DNA from: Aurantibacter aestuarii
Lineage (GTDB): Bacteria; Bacteroidota; Bacteroidia; Flavobacteriales; Flavobacteriaceae
Assembly (NCBI RefSeq): GCF_003008425.1
Contig: NZ_PXOQ01000009.1
Location: 131,501 to 195,500, forward strand
DNA: 64,000 nucleotides
Reading direction: 5' to 3'
Position numbers and translations under genes: made by a program. Of the stretch, positions 27,937-36,563 are shown piece after piece. Under the pieces are notes generated by a model, which searched no databases, was not told where the DNA came from, and was given only the letters and a program-made list of their open reading frames with translations. Position 1 is the first letter of the stretch, and the number at the start of each line of letters is the position of its first letter.

Positions 27937-27968
27937 TATATAAACAGATAATTTGAATTAATATAGTT

Positions 27969-28029
27969 TGTAGGAGTTAAATCCTACATAAACTAAAAAA
28001 TCCCTTAAACTATAAAGTTAAGGGATTTT
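27969..28029. terminator. Two adjacent hairpins, the second a terminator
   Basis: TGTAGGA / TCCTACA (27969-27988) is followed by AAAATCCCTTAA / TTAAGGGATTTT (27997-28029) with an 9-base loop. On the minus strand the latter stem ends in a T run and should terminate the TonB-receptor/lipoprotein transcript. The first hairpin has no tail and its role is unclear. Confidence 0.75.
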
Positions 28030-28051
28030 AAGTTTCTATTAAACGAAATTC

Positions 28052-28621
28052 TTATTGAATCTCTAAGTTAAAAGTTGCAGAAATATCTGTTTCTCCACCA
28101 GCATCCGCTAATCCAGTATTTGGTTTTGTTGGCTCATGTCTTAAAGTAAAAGTCAAGGTTCCTGTGCTTATAGTATTTGCCGTTAAAGAAAACTCTGTTC
28201 CTAAATTATTTCCATTGTTATCAAAATTTTCATATGTGGTAGTGACATCTAAATTATTTCCCGTAGTAAAGAAAAATTGATGCTCATCTGCTTCTTCTTC
28301 AACTTCAACAGTTATGTCGTCTGCAGGATCAACCGTTTCATTTAAAAGCTCTATAGATCCATTATAAGTAATTCCATTTTGTAAGTTGCCAGAAACTGTC
28401 ACAGCTGGTGGGTTTGGACCATCTCCATCTAGATCTCTGGTTTGTAATGTAATAACGGTTCCGCCACCAACAGGTTCTAATCTAACATTTAGAGTTGTGA
28501 TAACTTCTTCTTCATTAACAACTGCTGGAAGCGTTGTAGATGAATTATCATCGTCGTTAGAACAAGATGTGAATACGATAGACAAAATGATTAATGCGTA
28601 AATGTGTTTTAAATTTTTCAT
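28052..28621 (-). CDS. Lipoprotein paired with a TonB-dependent receptor
   Basis: A 189-residue lipoprotein (signal ending IVFTSC, cysteine at about residue 20, then a DDDN-rich linker). The mature part is acidic and beta-rich with EEEVITTLNVRLEP, TLQTRDLDGDGPN, YNGSIELLNET, EEADEHQFFFTTG and LTFTLRHEPTKPNTG. From memory such proteins are labelled type 1 periplasmic binding fold superfamily in flavobacterial genomes, a name that is not informative. It begins 12 bases after the TonB receptor stop, so it is most likely the surface or periplasmic ligand-binding partner of that receptor. The DxDxDG-like stretch could bind a metal. Confidence 0.8.
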   Translation of the reverse strand: MKNLKHIYALIILSIVFTSCSNDDDNSSTTLPAVVNEEEVITTLNVRLEPVGGGTVITLQTRDLDGDGPNPPAVTVSGNLQNGITYNGSIELLNETVDPADDITVEVEEEADEHQFFFTTGNNLDVTTTYENFDNNGNNLGTEFSLTANTISTGTLTFTLRHEPTKPNTGLADAGGETDISATFNLEIQ

Positions 28622-28633
28622 AAGTGTTATGAT

Positions 28634-31036
28634 TTAATAGTTTATTTTAAGGTTTAATAAAAAGTTTCTACCCAAATCGTCTGCATAATATCTTAAGCGA
28701 TTTAAGTAATTTCTATAACTGGTATTGAATAGGTTATCTACACCTAAGCCAACCGTTATAATTGAATTGTTTTTAATGTTAAAGTCTATACTAGACTTAA
28801 AATTTAGTAAATGATAAGCAGCTGGAGGCGTACTCACATCTACTTTTTCTGAGGTTTGCGTCTCAGCAACAAACACGTCAAAATTTGTGTTTGGGAATTC
28901 ATTCTGACGAAAATTATAATCAGATTGAAGCTCTAATTTTAAATTTTTAATTTTAGAATTGGTATAGGTTATAGCATTTTGGGTATTAACAGGAGGCATA
29001 TTTATTAAAGCATCTTCCCGAGTTAAATCGTAACCCTTAACTAAAGAAAATTGATGTTTAAATTGCCACTTATCTGATAAGTCCAAAGTTGCATCTAGGT
29101 CTAAACCAAGTAATTGTGCTCTGGCTTGTCTATATTCCCACACCTGAAAACTACCTCTTACAGTTTGTTGGACTCCAGTAGGTTCAATAACAATAAAGTC
29201 TTTTATATGGTTTAAAAAAGGATTAATAGTGTATCTGAAAATACCTTTAGTCTTACTAAAGTTTAATCCTATTTTCTGAGAAATTTCTGAAGTAAAGCGT
29301 AAATCTCCTAACTCAATACGAGAAGCAGAGTGGTGTAAGCCCTCACTAAATAACTCAGAAGGATTTGGTGCTCTAGACGCTAAAGCATAGTTAAATGAAG
29401 CGTTATAATCCTCATTAAATTCATATAAAGTCCCTACTGTAGCCGACATATTGTTAAAATGCAGTTCAGGATTTACTAGAATTTGATTTCCTACGGTTTG
29501 AATGACTAATTCTGGAAATAAAATATCATAGCCTCTAGATTCCCATAAGGATTGTCTGTAATATTTAAAAACATCCATATAGGTGTAATCAAATCTTACA
29601 CCTGCATCTATAAGCCATTTAGAATTTAAATTGTAACTACCAGTACCATAAACCCCCAAATTATATGCATCATAATCTGGAATTAAACGTCTAACACCAG
29701 TATCTGGATTGGCAAAATTATTTTGATGCCTTCCTGAAATACCAGCTTTTATGTTAAAATCTGGAATTGAACTGGATTCAAAATCTAATTTTATGGTATG
29801 AGTTTTTAAATCTAAATCTAATGAAGCATTATCCTTGTCGTCTCCACGACGAACATCAAACTCTAAACGATTATTAAATTGATAGTCATATTGTAAGCTC
29901 AACTTACCTAAATTGGTAAATTTTTTAAATGCTTTCGCACGGAACAAGTGATGTGTAACATCTTGTTTTGGCGAATTGATATCATAAGTAAAATCGTTTA
30001 TTATTAAAGGCTCGTTGCTTTGTATAGCTCTAACCTGGTCTTGTGCGCCACCTAAATGTGAAGCTCTAAGAATGCCGATTTCATTTTTAAACAAGGAATA
30101 ATACACATCAAAACCATAATCAAACCGATTAAGTCCGGCATTGACAGAGAAATTTCTCTCCAAAATTCCTGTATTACTTAAAATGTAATCTGGAGATTCA
30201 AAATCGCCATATTTTTTAAATGTTCCTTGTAAGCTTGTAAACCAACCACTCTCGAAGCTTTTTGTAAGTTTGCTACTAATTACGCCTCCACGTCCGTTAG
30301 AAGATAGTGTACTTAATGTTTTACCATAAAGAGTATCTTTAACTGGGATTTTAGAAGCTTCAGTAACAATAACGCCACCAACTGCATCACCACCAAATTG
30401 TAAGGCATTTGCGCCTTTAATTAAGGTAACACGTCCAGAGGAGTTAATGTCAACATTAGGTGCATGTTCAGATCCCCATTCCTGATCTTCCATTCTTACC
30501 CCATTATTAATGATAAGTACACGACTACTATGTAAACCATTAACTACAGGTTTTACAATAACATTTCCGGTACTTAAGGTAGAAACACCACTTAAACTAT
30601 TTAAGGCGTCTCCAAAGCTTCCGCTACTAAAAGCTTCTAAGTCTTTTGTATTTAGAGTTTGTTCATTAGAGGTTTGGGTTTTGCTAGCAAAAGCATTTCC
30701 TTCAATAATCACCTGATTAAGCTCCTCTAAATGGTGTTCTAACTTAAACGTTTTATTAGTATCACCGTCAATTAAAACAGTGTATCCTTTAGTCGCGCAA
30801 AATGGATGAGAAACCTGAAATGAGTAGGTGCTATTACATAGGTTATTAAAGGTGAATTCACCATTAATATCCGTTTGTACAGCCGTCTCGCTTCCAGCAA
30901 GAATAACTGTAGCACCAGCTAATAAGGAATTATCATGTAAATCTATAACAGTACCAGTAAATGTATTGGTACATGTTTGGCTATAAACTATTGTATTACA
31001 AAAAAGTAATAGCAACAGCGCACAAAAACGTGGCAT
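28634..31036 (-). CDS. TonB-dependent receptor with carboxypeptidase-regulatory domain
   Basis: An 800-residue outer-membrane receptor. It has a signal peptide (to about residue 19), a carboxypeptidase-regulatory-like domain (GTVIDLHDNSLLAGATVIL, residues about 28-110), a plug domain (DALNSLSGVSTLSTGN, PVVNGLHSSRVLIINNGVRMEDQEWGSEHAPNVD, GGDAVGGVIV) and a 22-strand barrel ending in FLLNLKINY. The plug text SEHAPNVD resembles the HxP or DHxP region of ZnuD-like zinc and metal receptors. Upstream is a His/Cys-rich small protein and downstream a lipoprotein; I infer import of a metal or metal chelate. Substrate not proven. Confidence 0.9.
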   Translation of the reverse strand: MPRFCALLLLLFCNTIVYSQTCTNTFTGTVIDLHDNSLLAGATVILAGSETAVQTDINGEFTFNNLCNSTYSFQVSHPFCATKGYTVLIDGDTNKTFKLEHHLEELNQVIIEGNAFASKTQTSNEQTLNTKDLEAFSSGSFGDALNSLSGVSTLSTGNVIVKPVVNGLHSSRVLIINNGVRMEDQEWGSEHAPNVDINSSGRVTLIKGANALQFGGDAVGGVIVTEASKIPVKDTLYGKTLSTLSSNGRGGVISSKLTKSFESGWFTSLQGTFKKYGDFESPDYILSNTGILERNFSVNAGLNRFDYGFDVYYSLFKNEIGILRASHLGGAQDQVRAIQSNEPLIINDFTYDINSPKQDVTHHLFRAKAFKKFTNLGKLSLQYDYQFNNRLEFDVRRGDDKDNASLDLDLKTHTIKLDFESSSIPDFNIKAGISGRHQNNFANPDTGVRRLIPDYDAYNLGVYGTGSYNLNSKWLIDAGVRFDYTYMDVFKYYRQSLWESRGYDILFPELVIQTVGNQILVNPELHFNNMSATVGTLYEFNEDYNASFNYALASRAPNPSELFSEGLHHSASRIELGDLRFTSEISQKIGLNFSKTKGIFRYTINPFLNHIKDFIVIEPTGVQQTVRGSFQVWEYRQARAQLLGLDLDATLDLSDKWQFKHQFSLVKGYDLTREDALINMPPVNTQNAITYTNSKIKNLKLELQSDYNFRQNEFPNTNFDVFVAETQTSEKVDVSTPPAAYHLLNFKSSIDFNIKNNSIITVGLGVDNLFNTSYRNYLNRLRYYADDLGRNFLLNLKINY

Positions 31037-31069
31037 ATTCTATAATTAAAAATTAAAAAAAAAGATTTT

Positions 31070-31411
31070 TTAAATAATATAGAATAGAGGTGGAGCTCTT
31101 AATTGTTTTGGGTGAGTATCTGAAAGCGTTATAAAACTAGCCACAAAGGTGTTTAGTGGCTTAGATGGATGAATAATTTTGTGAAATTCGGGATATTTTA
31201 CAATATCATAATTAAAATTAGTTGTATTAAAATCACATAAACTACAGTCTATATCTTTAGTGTGAATATGAGTTTGCTTTTCACCATTACACACTTCGTG
31301 TTTATGGTTTTCAAAACTGTGAGATAGTTTAACAATGCTAGGAAACACAAGAATTGCCGTTAAAAATATAACAGCAAGTTTTAAAATTATATGTTCCTTA
31401 AAGTTTTGCAT
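31070..31411 (-). CDS. His/Cys-rich small membrane-anchored protein
   Basis: A 113-residue protein with one N-terminal hydrophobic segment (LAVIFLTAILVFPSIVKL) followed by a short region rich in metal-ligand residues: HSFENHKHEVC, THIHTKDIDCSLCDFN. The HxH and CxxC arrangement suggests metal binding, as in small proteins found upstream of TonB receptors in Flavobacteriia. The rest is unremarkable and ends PPLFYII. Its start follows directly on the stop of the DUF6787 gene, and the receptor gene follows 33 bases later. Function not known; possibly a metal sensor or chaperone. Confidence 0.65.
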   Translation of the reverse strand: MQNFKEHIILKLAVIFLTAILVFPSIVKLSHSFENHKHEVCNGEKQTHIHTKDIDCSLCDFNTTNFNYDIVKYPEFHKIIHPSKPLNTFVASFITLSDTHPKQLRAPPLFYII

Positions 31412-31906
31412 TTAATCTAATAATCTTCCTAAGCCAAAACGTCTCAGCATTTTTTTCTCAAATTCCCAGAAAAACTTAAACTGTCCAAAAATCCAGCCAA
31501 AAGTTACTAGTAAAATTTGATAAAAAATTAATGCAATGATAGTGAAAAGTATATAATACACCACAATATTTAAGTTTTCTTTAGTAATTCCTAAAGCTTT
31601 AATAATTGGTCTGCCTACAAATAGGCTAGAAGAACCAGTAATAGCAAACACGATGAAAATTCTTATAATTTCCCATCTTTGGTTTACAACCCACTTATGT
31701 TCTAATTTTTTAAATATAATTAAACAAAGCTTGATTAAAAGCACTGTTAGAACTAAGCTTAGGACAAATTTGATATATATATTTACATCATTTATAAAAA
31801 GGTTAACTAAGCGAAAACTACTAAAGAGCAAACCTATAATACCAAGCAATGGAAATAGTAATTGCCAGTTTTTAGTAATTTCCCAACGCTTTTTAAAATC
31901 TTCCAT
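31412..31906 (-). CDS. DUF6787 family membrane protein
   Basis: A 164-residue membrane protein that I recognise as the flavobacterial DUF6787 type: FKKRWEITKNWQLLFPLLGIIGLL at the start, KKLEHKWVVNQRWEIIRIF in the middle, TGSSSLFVGRPIIKALGITKEN, and a tail FKFFWEFEKKMLRRFG. Four hydrophobic segments alternate with positively charged ends. No function is known. It starts at ATG and its stop codon abuts the start of the His/Cys-rich gene, so it is part of the TonB-receptor transcript or upstream of it. Confidence 0.8.
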   Translation of the reverse strand: MEDFKKRWEITKNWQLLFPLLGIIGLLFSSFRLVNLFINDVNIYIKFVLSLVLTVLLIKLCLIIFKKLEHKWVVNQRWEIIRIFIVFAITGSSSLFVGRPIIKALGITKENLNIVVYYILFTIIALIFYQILLVTFGWIFGQFKFFWEFEKKMLRRFGLGRLLD

Positions 31907-31939
31907 TCAAACATTTTATTTTGCGTTTGCAAATATAGG

Positions 31940-32386
31940 TTAATTTACAGGAACTCGCCCACCTAAGAGGTTTTGTTTATATGTGTTTTGAAAATAAATA
32001 AAGTAGTTATACATTAAATAATTTACTTCATAACCGTAATCTATGCCGTTATAATAATTAATTTGTAATTCGTATAAATTGGGGTTATAACGTTGAGGCT
32101 GTAATACTCTGTTGTTCCATTCTGTAACATATCTTATATTTCTAGCTTCCAAAAAGCTTTGTGTATAAAATTCTCTTGGACGTGCTCTGGAAGCTAACCA
32201 AGTATTAAACCCAGGCTCAATAATAATGACTTCATATTCAGCTTCTTCGTTAACTATACGGACAGTATCATTTTGTACTTGCTTGTTTTTTTCTGTAGCT
32301 GAAGTATTTTTATTTGGATTTGTTTTTGAAGAATTACATCCAACTACAAAAACTAAGAGCATTAGTGCGAGAATAGCATTTTTCAT
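31940..32386 (-). CDS. DUF6146 family lipoprotein
   Basis: A 148-residue lipoprotein (signal MKNAILALMLLVFVVGC, cysteine at residue 17; the ATG at 32386 is chosen because the longer frame starts with non-ATG residues that spoil the signal). The mature part has a Ser/Thr/Asn-rich linker and a conserved block (FNTWLASRARPREFYTQS, RYVTEWNNRV, INYYNGIDYGYEVNYLMYNYFIYFQN) that matches the DUF6146 family. No function is known. It lies 33 bases upstream of the DUF6787 gene on the same strand. Confidence 0.8.
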   Translation of the reverse strand: MKNAILALMLLVFVVGCNSSKTNPNKNTSATEKNKQVQNDTVRIVNEEAEYEVIIIEPGFNTWLASRARPREFYTQSFLEARNIRYVTEWNNRVLQPQRYNPNLYELQINYYNGIDYGYEVNYLMYNYFIYFQNTYKQNLLGGRVPVN

Positions 32387-32420
32387 CTTCTTTTTTTTGT
32401 TTAATTTAATTAAATTAAAA

Positions 32421-32442
32421 AAGCCAAACAAAAGTTTGGCTT
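32421..32442 (-). terminator. Terminator of the DUF937 gene
   Basis: AAGCCAAAC / GTTTGGCTT with a 4-base loop, running into a T-rich tail on the minus strand, between the DUF937 stop and the DUF6146 start. Confidence 0.75.
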
Positions 32443-32465
32443 GTATTTAAGATATTAAAGTAAAA

Positions 32466-33101
32466 TTATTTTCCAAAAAGTCCTCCCAAAAGACCACCAA
32501 GTCCTCCTTTTTTCTTAGAGCCACCTAATACCATTCCTGCAACATCGTCAATAACACTACCATCGCCATCGGCATCAAGAATTTTTTCTAAGAAACTTTG
32601 CTCGTTTTGAGCACTACTTCCTCCAAGTAAACCACCTAATAAATCGGTTAAACCACCTTGTGAACTTACATTGTTTTGTTGTGCTTGCTTACCTAAAACT
32701 CCCATAAGAATTGGAGCAGCTACTTTCAAGATTTGAGAAACTGAACCAGCATCTAATCCTGCTTTTTGTCCTATAATAGACTCTACACCAGGTCGCTTAG
32801 CTCCTAAAACATGACCTAAAATCTTGTCTCCATCATTTTTAACCTCTTCATCAACACCTCCGCCAAAAAGACCACCTAAATTGTCTAAAATACTTCCATT
32901 ATGTTTACTTCCAAGAGCACCCATTAATCCTTCTGCTCCTTGTGGAGTAGAGGCGTTACGCTCCATAGCCTTCATTAATACAGGCAAAGCCATAGTTAGT
33001 ACACTACTTGTTTTATCTTGGTCTGTTCCGGTTGAACCGGCAACTCCACCAATAATTTGTTTTCCTAAGTCACTATTTAATAAATCTAATATTCCCGACA
33101 T
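32466..33101 (-). CDS. DUF937 domain-containing protein
   Basis: A 211-residue protein of the DUF937 type, rich in glycine and alanine, with low-complexity GGLLGG repeats at the C-terminus (GGLGGLLGGLFGK). Family text: LLNSDLGKQIIGGVAGSTG at the start, VLTMALPVLMKAMERNA, VAAPILMGVLGKQAQQ. It includes an acidic loop DADGDGSVIDDVAG that resembles a Ca-binding EF-hand-like element. No function is known for the family, but the serA/serC neighbourhood is recurrent in Flavobacteriia as I recall. It starts at ATG. Confidence 0.85.
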   Translation of the reverse strand: MSGILDLLNSDLGKQIIGGVAGSTGTDQDKTSSVLTMALPVLMKAMERNASTPQGAEGLMGALGSKHNGSILDNLGGLFGGGVDEEVKNDGDKILGHVLGAKRPGVESIIGQKAGLDAGSVSQILKVAAPILMGVLGKQAQQNNVSSQGGLTDLLGGLLGGSSAQNEQSFLEKILDADGDGSVIDDVAGMVLGGSKKKGGLGGLLGGLFGK

Positions 33102-33137
33102 GTTTTGATTGTTTAATTATTTAAGCAAACAAATTAC

Positions 33138-33170
33138 ATAAAAAAAGTCTTAACGCAAGGTTAAGACTTT
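33138..33170 (-). terminator. Terminator of serA
   Basis: AAAGTCTTAAC / GTTAAGACTTT with a 5-base loop and a T run on the minus strand, between serA and the DUF937 gene. Confidence 0.8.
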
Positions 33171-33199
33171 AAAATATAAAATATAATTTAAGACAATTA

Positions 33200-34162
33200 T
33201 TAATTTTGACTGGTAAGTAGCAAGCTTTTAATTTGCTCTGCCAATTCTGTACCAATACGATCTTGAGCTTCATTAGTTGCAGCACCAATATGTGGAGTTA
33301 GCGAAATATACTCATTCATTAGTATTTGTACCGCAGGTTTTGGTTCGTCTTGAAAGGTATCTAAACCAGCAAAACTTAATTTTCTAGAATTTAATGCTTC
33401 AACCAGAGCTACCTCATTAACCACACCGCCACGAGCAGCATTAATTAAAGCAGCACCATCTTTCATTAATTCAATATCTTTTTTATCGATTACGTATTCC
33501 TTTTGAGCTGGAACATGTAAGGTTACAAAATCTGAATGTTTTAAAACATCTTCAACAGATTCTGTTTCAATTTCAACATTAATAAATTGACCGTTATAAA
33601 AATCCACTTTAATATCTGCCTTACCTACAAATTTATCACTTGCAATGACTTTCATACCAACACCTAAAGCAATTTTAGCAACCTCACGACCTATACGTCC
33701 AAATCCAATAATACCAAGAGTTTTACCTCTTAATTCTATACCTTTAGCATAGTTTTTCTTTAACTCTTTAAATCTTGTATCTCCATCTAATGGCATATTA
33801 CGGTTAGAATCGTGTAAAAAACGAACTCCTGTAAATAAATGAGCAAACACTAATTCTGCAACAGACTGAGATGAAGCTGCAGGTGTATTAATAACGTGTA
33901 AACCTTTTTCTCTTGCATAGGTAACATCGATATTATCCATACCAACACCACCACGACCAATTATTTTAAGGCTAGGGCAGGCGTCTATTAAATCTTTTCT
34001 TACAGTTGTAGCACTTCTAACTAATAAAACTGTGATGTGTTGTTTGTTTATGTAGTCTACTAATTGCTCTTGCGCAACAGTAGTGGTTAATACTTCAAAA
34101 CCAGCAGCTTCTAAAGCGTCAATTCCACTTTTTGAAACACCGTCATTTGCTAATACTTTCAT
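33200..34162 (-). CDS. serA: D-3-phosphoglycerate dehydrogenase (short form)
   Basis: First enzyme of serine synthesis, oxidising 3-phosphoglycerate with NAD. The 320-residue protein has the catalytic and Rossmann domains of D-2-hydroxyacid dehydrogenases: GRGGVGMDNID, GKTLGIIGFGRIGREVAKIA (residues about 145-164), then NAARGGVVNE with the catalytic Arg, DTFQDEP with the Glu and LTPHIGAATNEAQDRIG with the His. There is no ACT regulatory domain, so feedback inhibition by serine through that domain is not expected. serC lies 63 bases upstream, which makes phosphoglycerate dehydrogenase the likely activity. Confidence 0.9.
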   Translation of the reverse strand: MKVLANDGVSKSGIDALEAAGFEVLTTTVAQEQLVDYINKQHITVLLVRSATTVRKDLIDACPSLKIIGRGGVGMDNIDVTYAREKGLHVINTPAASSQSVAELVFAHLFTGVRFLHDSNRNMPLDGDTRFKELKKNYAKGIELRGKTLGIIGFGRIGREVAKIALGVGMKVIASDKFVGKADIKVDFYNGQFINVEIETESVEDVLKHSDFVTLHVPAQKEYVIDKKDIELMKDGAALINAARGGVVNEVALVEALNSRKLSFAGLDTFQDEPKPAVQILMNEYISLTPHIGAATNEAQDRIGTELAEQIKSLLLTSQN

Positions 34163-34225
34163 TGTTCTAATTTTAGATTAAATTGATTAAAAGTTCTAAT
34201 ACTTAATTATAAACTGATAACTGAA

Positions 34226-35290
34226 TTATGCTTTATGTTCTAATTCGCTCATTACTTCTACAAGAACTTTTACGCTATCCAATGTTAATGCATTGTACAT
34301 ACTTGCTCTGTATCCACCAACACTTCTATGACCATTTAAGCCGTTAATTCCAGCTTCTTGGACCATAGTTTCAAAGGTTTCTTTTAGGTCATCATTTATT
34401 AAGCTAAAGGTAGCATTCATATCCGATCTGTCTTCTTTAGCTGCAAATCCTTTAAATAACGGATTTAAATCAATTTCAGAATAGATTAAACGTGCTTTCT
34501 TCTCATTTTCCTTTTCAATAGCAGCAATACCACCTAAGTCTTTTAACCATTGCATAGTTAACATAGATACATAAATAGGGAAAACCGGAGGTGTATTAAA
34601 CATACTGCCTTTACCAATATGAACTTTATAGTCTAACATACTTGGTATTTTTCTTGATACTTTTCCTAGAATATCTTCTTTAACAACAACTAGTGTTGTT
34701 CCTGCAGGTCCCATATTTTTTTGAGCACCAGCATAAATTAAATCAAACTGTGAAAAATCTAGACTTCTTGAAAATATATCACTACTCATATCACAAACCA
34801 TTGGGATAGGTGAGTTAGGGAATGTTTTCATTTGGGTTCCAAATATGGTATTATTAGAGGTACAGTGAAAATAATCATGATCCTCAGGAATATCGTAACC
34901 TTTTGGAATATAGTTGTAATTAGCATCTTTAGAAGAAGCAACTTCTAAAATATCATCAAAAATACGCGCTTCCTTAACGGCATTGTTAGCCCAGGTTCCA
35001 GTATTTAAATAAGCTGCTCTTTTTTCTAATAAGTTTTGAGCTACCATTAAAAATTGCATACTAGCTCCTCCTTGTAAAAATAATGCTTTATAACCTTTAC
35101 CTTCTAATCCTAAAAGCTCTAAAGCTAAGGCTCTTGCATTTTCCATAACATCTACAAAAGGCTTGCTTCTGTGAGAGATTTCTAAAAGAGAAAGATTATC
35201 ATTATTGAAATTTAATACAGATTCTGAAGCTTTCTGTAAAACCTCTTTTGGCAATACGCATGGACCTGCGCTAAAGTTGTGTTTTTGCAT
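34226..35290 (-). CDS. serC: Phosphoserine aminotransferase
   Basis: PLP-dependent second enzyme of serine synthesis; it also acts in pyridoxal phosphate synthesis in some bacteria. The 354-residue sequence begins KHNFSAGPCVLPKEVL, with LFLQGGASMQF, STGTWANNA-like text (YLNTGTWANNAVKEA), the PLP lysine in DLIYAGAQKNMGPAGTTLVVV (near residue 190) and NGHRSVGGYRASMYNALT near the C-terminus. It starts at ATG. serA is next downstream, and the LuxC-like reductase gene is 74 bases upstream on the same strand. Confidence 0.97.
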   Translation of the reverse strand: MQKHNFSAGPCVLPKEVLQKASESVLNFNNDNLSLLEISHRSKPFVDVMENARALALELLGLEGKGYKALFLQGGASMQFLMVAQNLLEKRAAYLNTGTWANNAVKEARIFDDILEVASSKDANYNYIPKGYDIPEDHDYFHCTSNNTIFGTQMKTFPNSPIPMVCDMSSDIFSRSLDFSQFDLIYAGAQKNMGPAGTTLVVVKEDILGKVSRKIPSMLDYKVHIGKGSMFNTPPVFPIYVSMLTMQWLKDLGGIAAIEKENEKKARLIYSEIDLNPLFKGFAAKEDRSDMNATFSLINDDLKETFETMVQEAGINGLNGHRSVGGYRASMYNALTLDSVKVLVEVMSELEHKA

Positions 35291-35364
35291 TTTAGTTGTG
35301 TTTTAGGTTAACAAAGGTCTTAAATAATGTATTAAATAGTGATAATAAAATGATAAATATTCCA

Positions 35365-36423
35365 TTAAATTTTTAACAAGAATTCAATAGTATCCACATC
35401 ATCTGCAAAATCTGATAAATTGGGTTGCTGGGTTTGTCCAAAATCAATGGTATGTTTAAAATCTAATTTTGATACCATACATTGTATTAAATCGGCATCT
35501 TTATCAAGTTTAGTTGTAAGATCTGATACAGAATCATAATACTCATAAAACAGAGTTGCAATTGGAGAACTGTAGCTTTCATCTTCTTTTATCATAAAAA
35601 AACCATTTTCAAGCATATCAAATTCACTCATTAAATAAACGGCTTTATTATAATCATAATTATTGGCATACTTAGCGCTATTTACTAAATCCTGCCAATG
35701 GTAAATACCTTTAAAAAAGGCATCAAAATTATAGTCTTTTGGTAAAAAAAGTTTAGAAACATTTCGGCAACCTAAACCATAATATCTAAAAATATCTTCG
35801 GAAAGCGCTTTTAAATCTTCTTCAGTTTCTGAACCATCGAGAATAGCGACAGAGTTTCGGTTTTTACGAATTATAGAAGGTTTGCCTTTAAAATAATATT
35901 CAAAATAACGGGATGTATTGTTGCTTCCCGTAGCAATTACTGCATCAAAACGTTCAAGTTTATTTTCTGTAAAGCTTATTTTTCCTTTAAATTCAGGACA
36001 ACTGTATTCTAAATATTTTGCTAAAAAAGGTAATAATTGTTTATCGTTAGAAGATTGTTTTACTAAAACCTTATGACTTGTAAGTAAGACGCACAAAAAA
36101 TCATGAAAGCCTACTAAAGGAATATTACCAGCCATAATAATGGCTACTGTTTTATTTGAAGATTCAGTGATGCTATAAGAACTTAGAAATTCTTCTAAAT
36201 TTTCTTTTTTAAGCGCCTTAGACCAAGATTTAAAACTATAAACTAAATTGTCTAAATCAAACCATCCATTATGCTCTTTTGCTAATTTAATTTGATGTTT
36301 AAAGCCTTCAAAAAACAGGTCGTTATTTAAAACAGAATCATCTTTTTTAAACTCTTTTGTAGAAAACTGTTGAAGAAACCGTCCTAATTCATGAAAAGCG
36401 TTAATTCTTTGTTGTAATTGCAT
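35365..36423 (-). CDS. Acyl-CoA reductase (LuxC family)
   Basis: A 352-residue protein of the LuxC-like acyl-CoA or long-chain acyl reductase family, which makes fatty aldehydes from activated acyl groups with NADPH. Family text: KTVAIIMAGNIPLVGFHDFLCVLLTSHKVLVKQSSND, ATGSNNTSRYFEYYFKGKPSIIRKNRNSVAILDGSE, and YYGLGCRNVSKLFLP, where the cysteine in GLGCRN is the probable catalytic residue. No LuxD/LuxE partners are present, so it is not part of a luminescence set. It is divergent from the ferredoxin gene; TAACTTTG lies at 36468-36475 on the minus strand, 45 bases upstream. Confidence 0.9.
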   Translation of the reverse strand: MQLQQRINAFHELGRFLQQFSTKEFKKDDSVLNNDLFFEGFKHQIKLAKEHNGWFDLDNLVYSFKSWSKALKKENLEEFLSSYSITESSNKTVAIIMAGNIPLVGFHDFLCVLLTSHKVLVKQSSNDKQLLPFLAKYLEYSCPEFKGKISFTENKLERFDAVIATGSNNTSRYFEYYFKGKPSIIRKNRNSVAILDGSETEEDLKALSEDIFRYYGLGCRNVSKLFLPKDYNFDAFFKGIYHWQDLVNSAKYANNYDYNKAVYLMSEFDMLENGFFMIKEDESYSSPIATLFYEYYDSVSDLTTKLDKDADLIQCMVSKLDFKHTIDFGQTQQPNLSDFADDVDTIEFLLKI

Positions 36424-36431
36424 AAGATCGT

Positions 36432-36462
36432 TTGGTTATAAAATGAATTGGCTTTATTTTTG
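36432..36462 (+). promoter_or_regulatory. Predicted promoter of the ferredoxin gene
   Basis: TTG at 36432-36434 and TATTTTTG at 36455-36462 with a spacer of 20 bases fit the -33/-7 pattern. The ATG is 101 bases further, so a long leader is implied. Confidence 0.45.
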
Positions 36463-36467
36463 CTTTG

Positions 36468-36475
36468 CAAAGTTA
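36468..36475 (-). promoter_or_regulatory. Predicted -7 box of the acyl-CoA reductase gene
   Basis: Reads TAACTTTG on the minus strand, 45 bases upstream of the start codon and back-to-back with the ferredoxin promoter. Confidence 0.35.
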
Positions 36476-36563
36476 AGTAAAGTAAACGAGCAATTAAAAG
36501 GTTAATATAACCGTACATGTTGTTTTTAAACATGACATGCTCAAATTAAATTAAAAATATACT

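Noticed and set aside
35365-36423. Bioluminescence (lux) gene set
   Set aside because: Only the LuxC-like reductase is present; no LuxA, B, D or E homologue is nearby.
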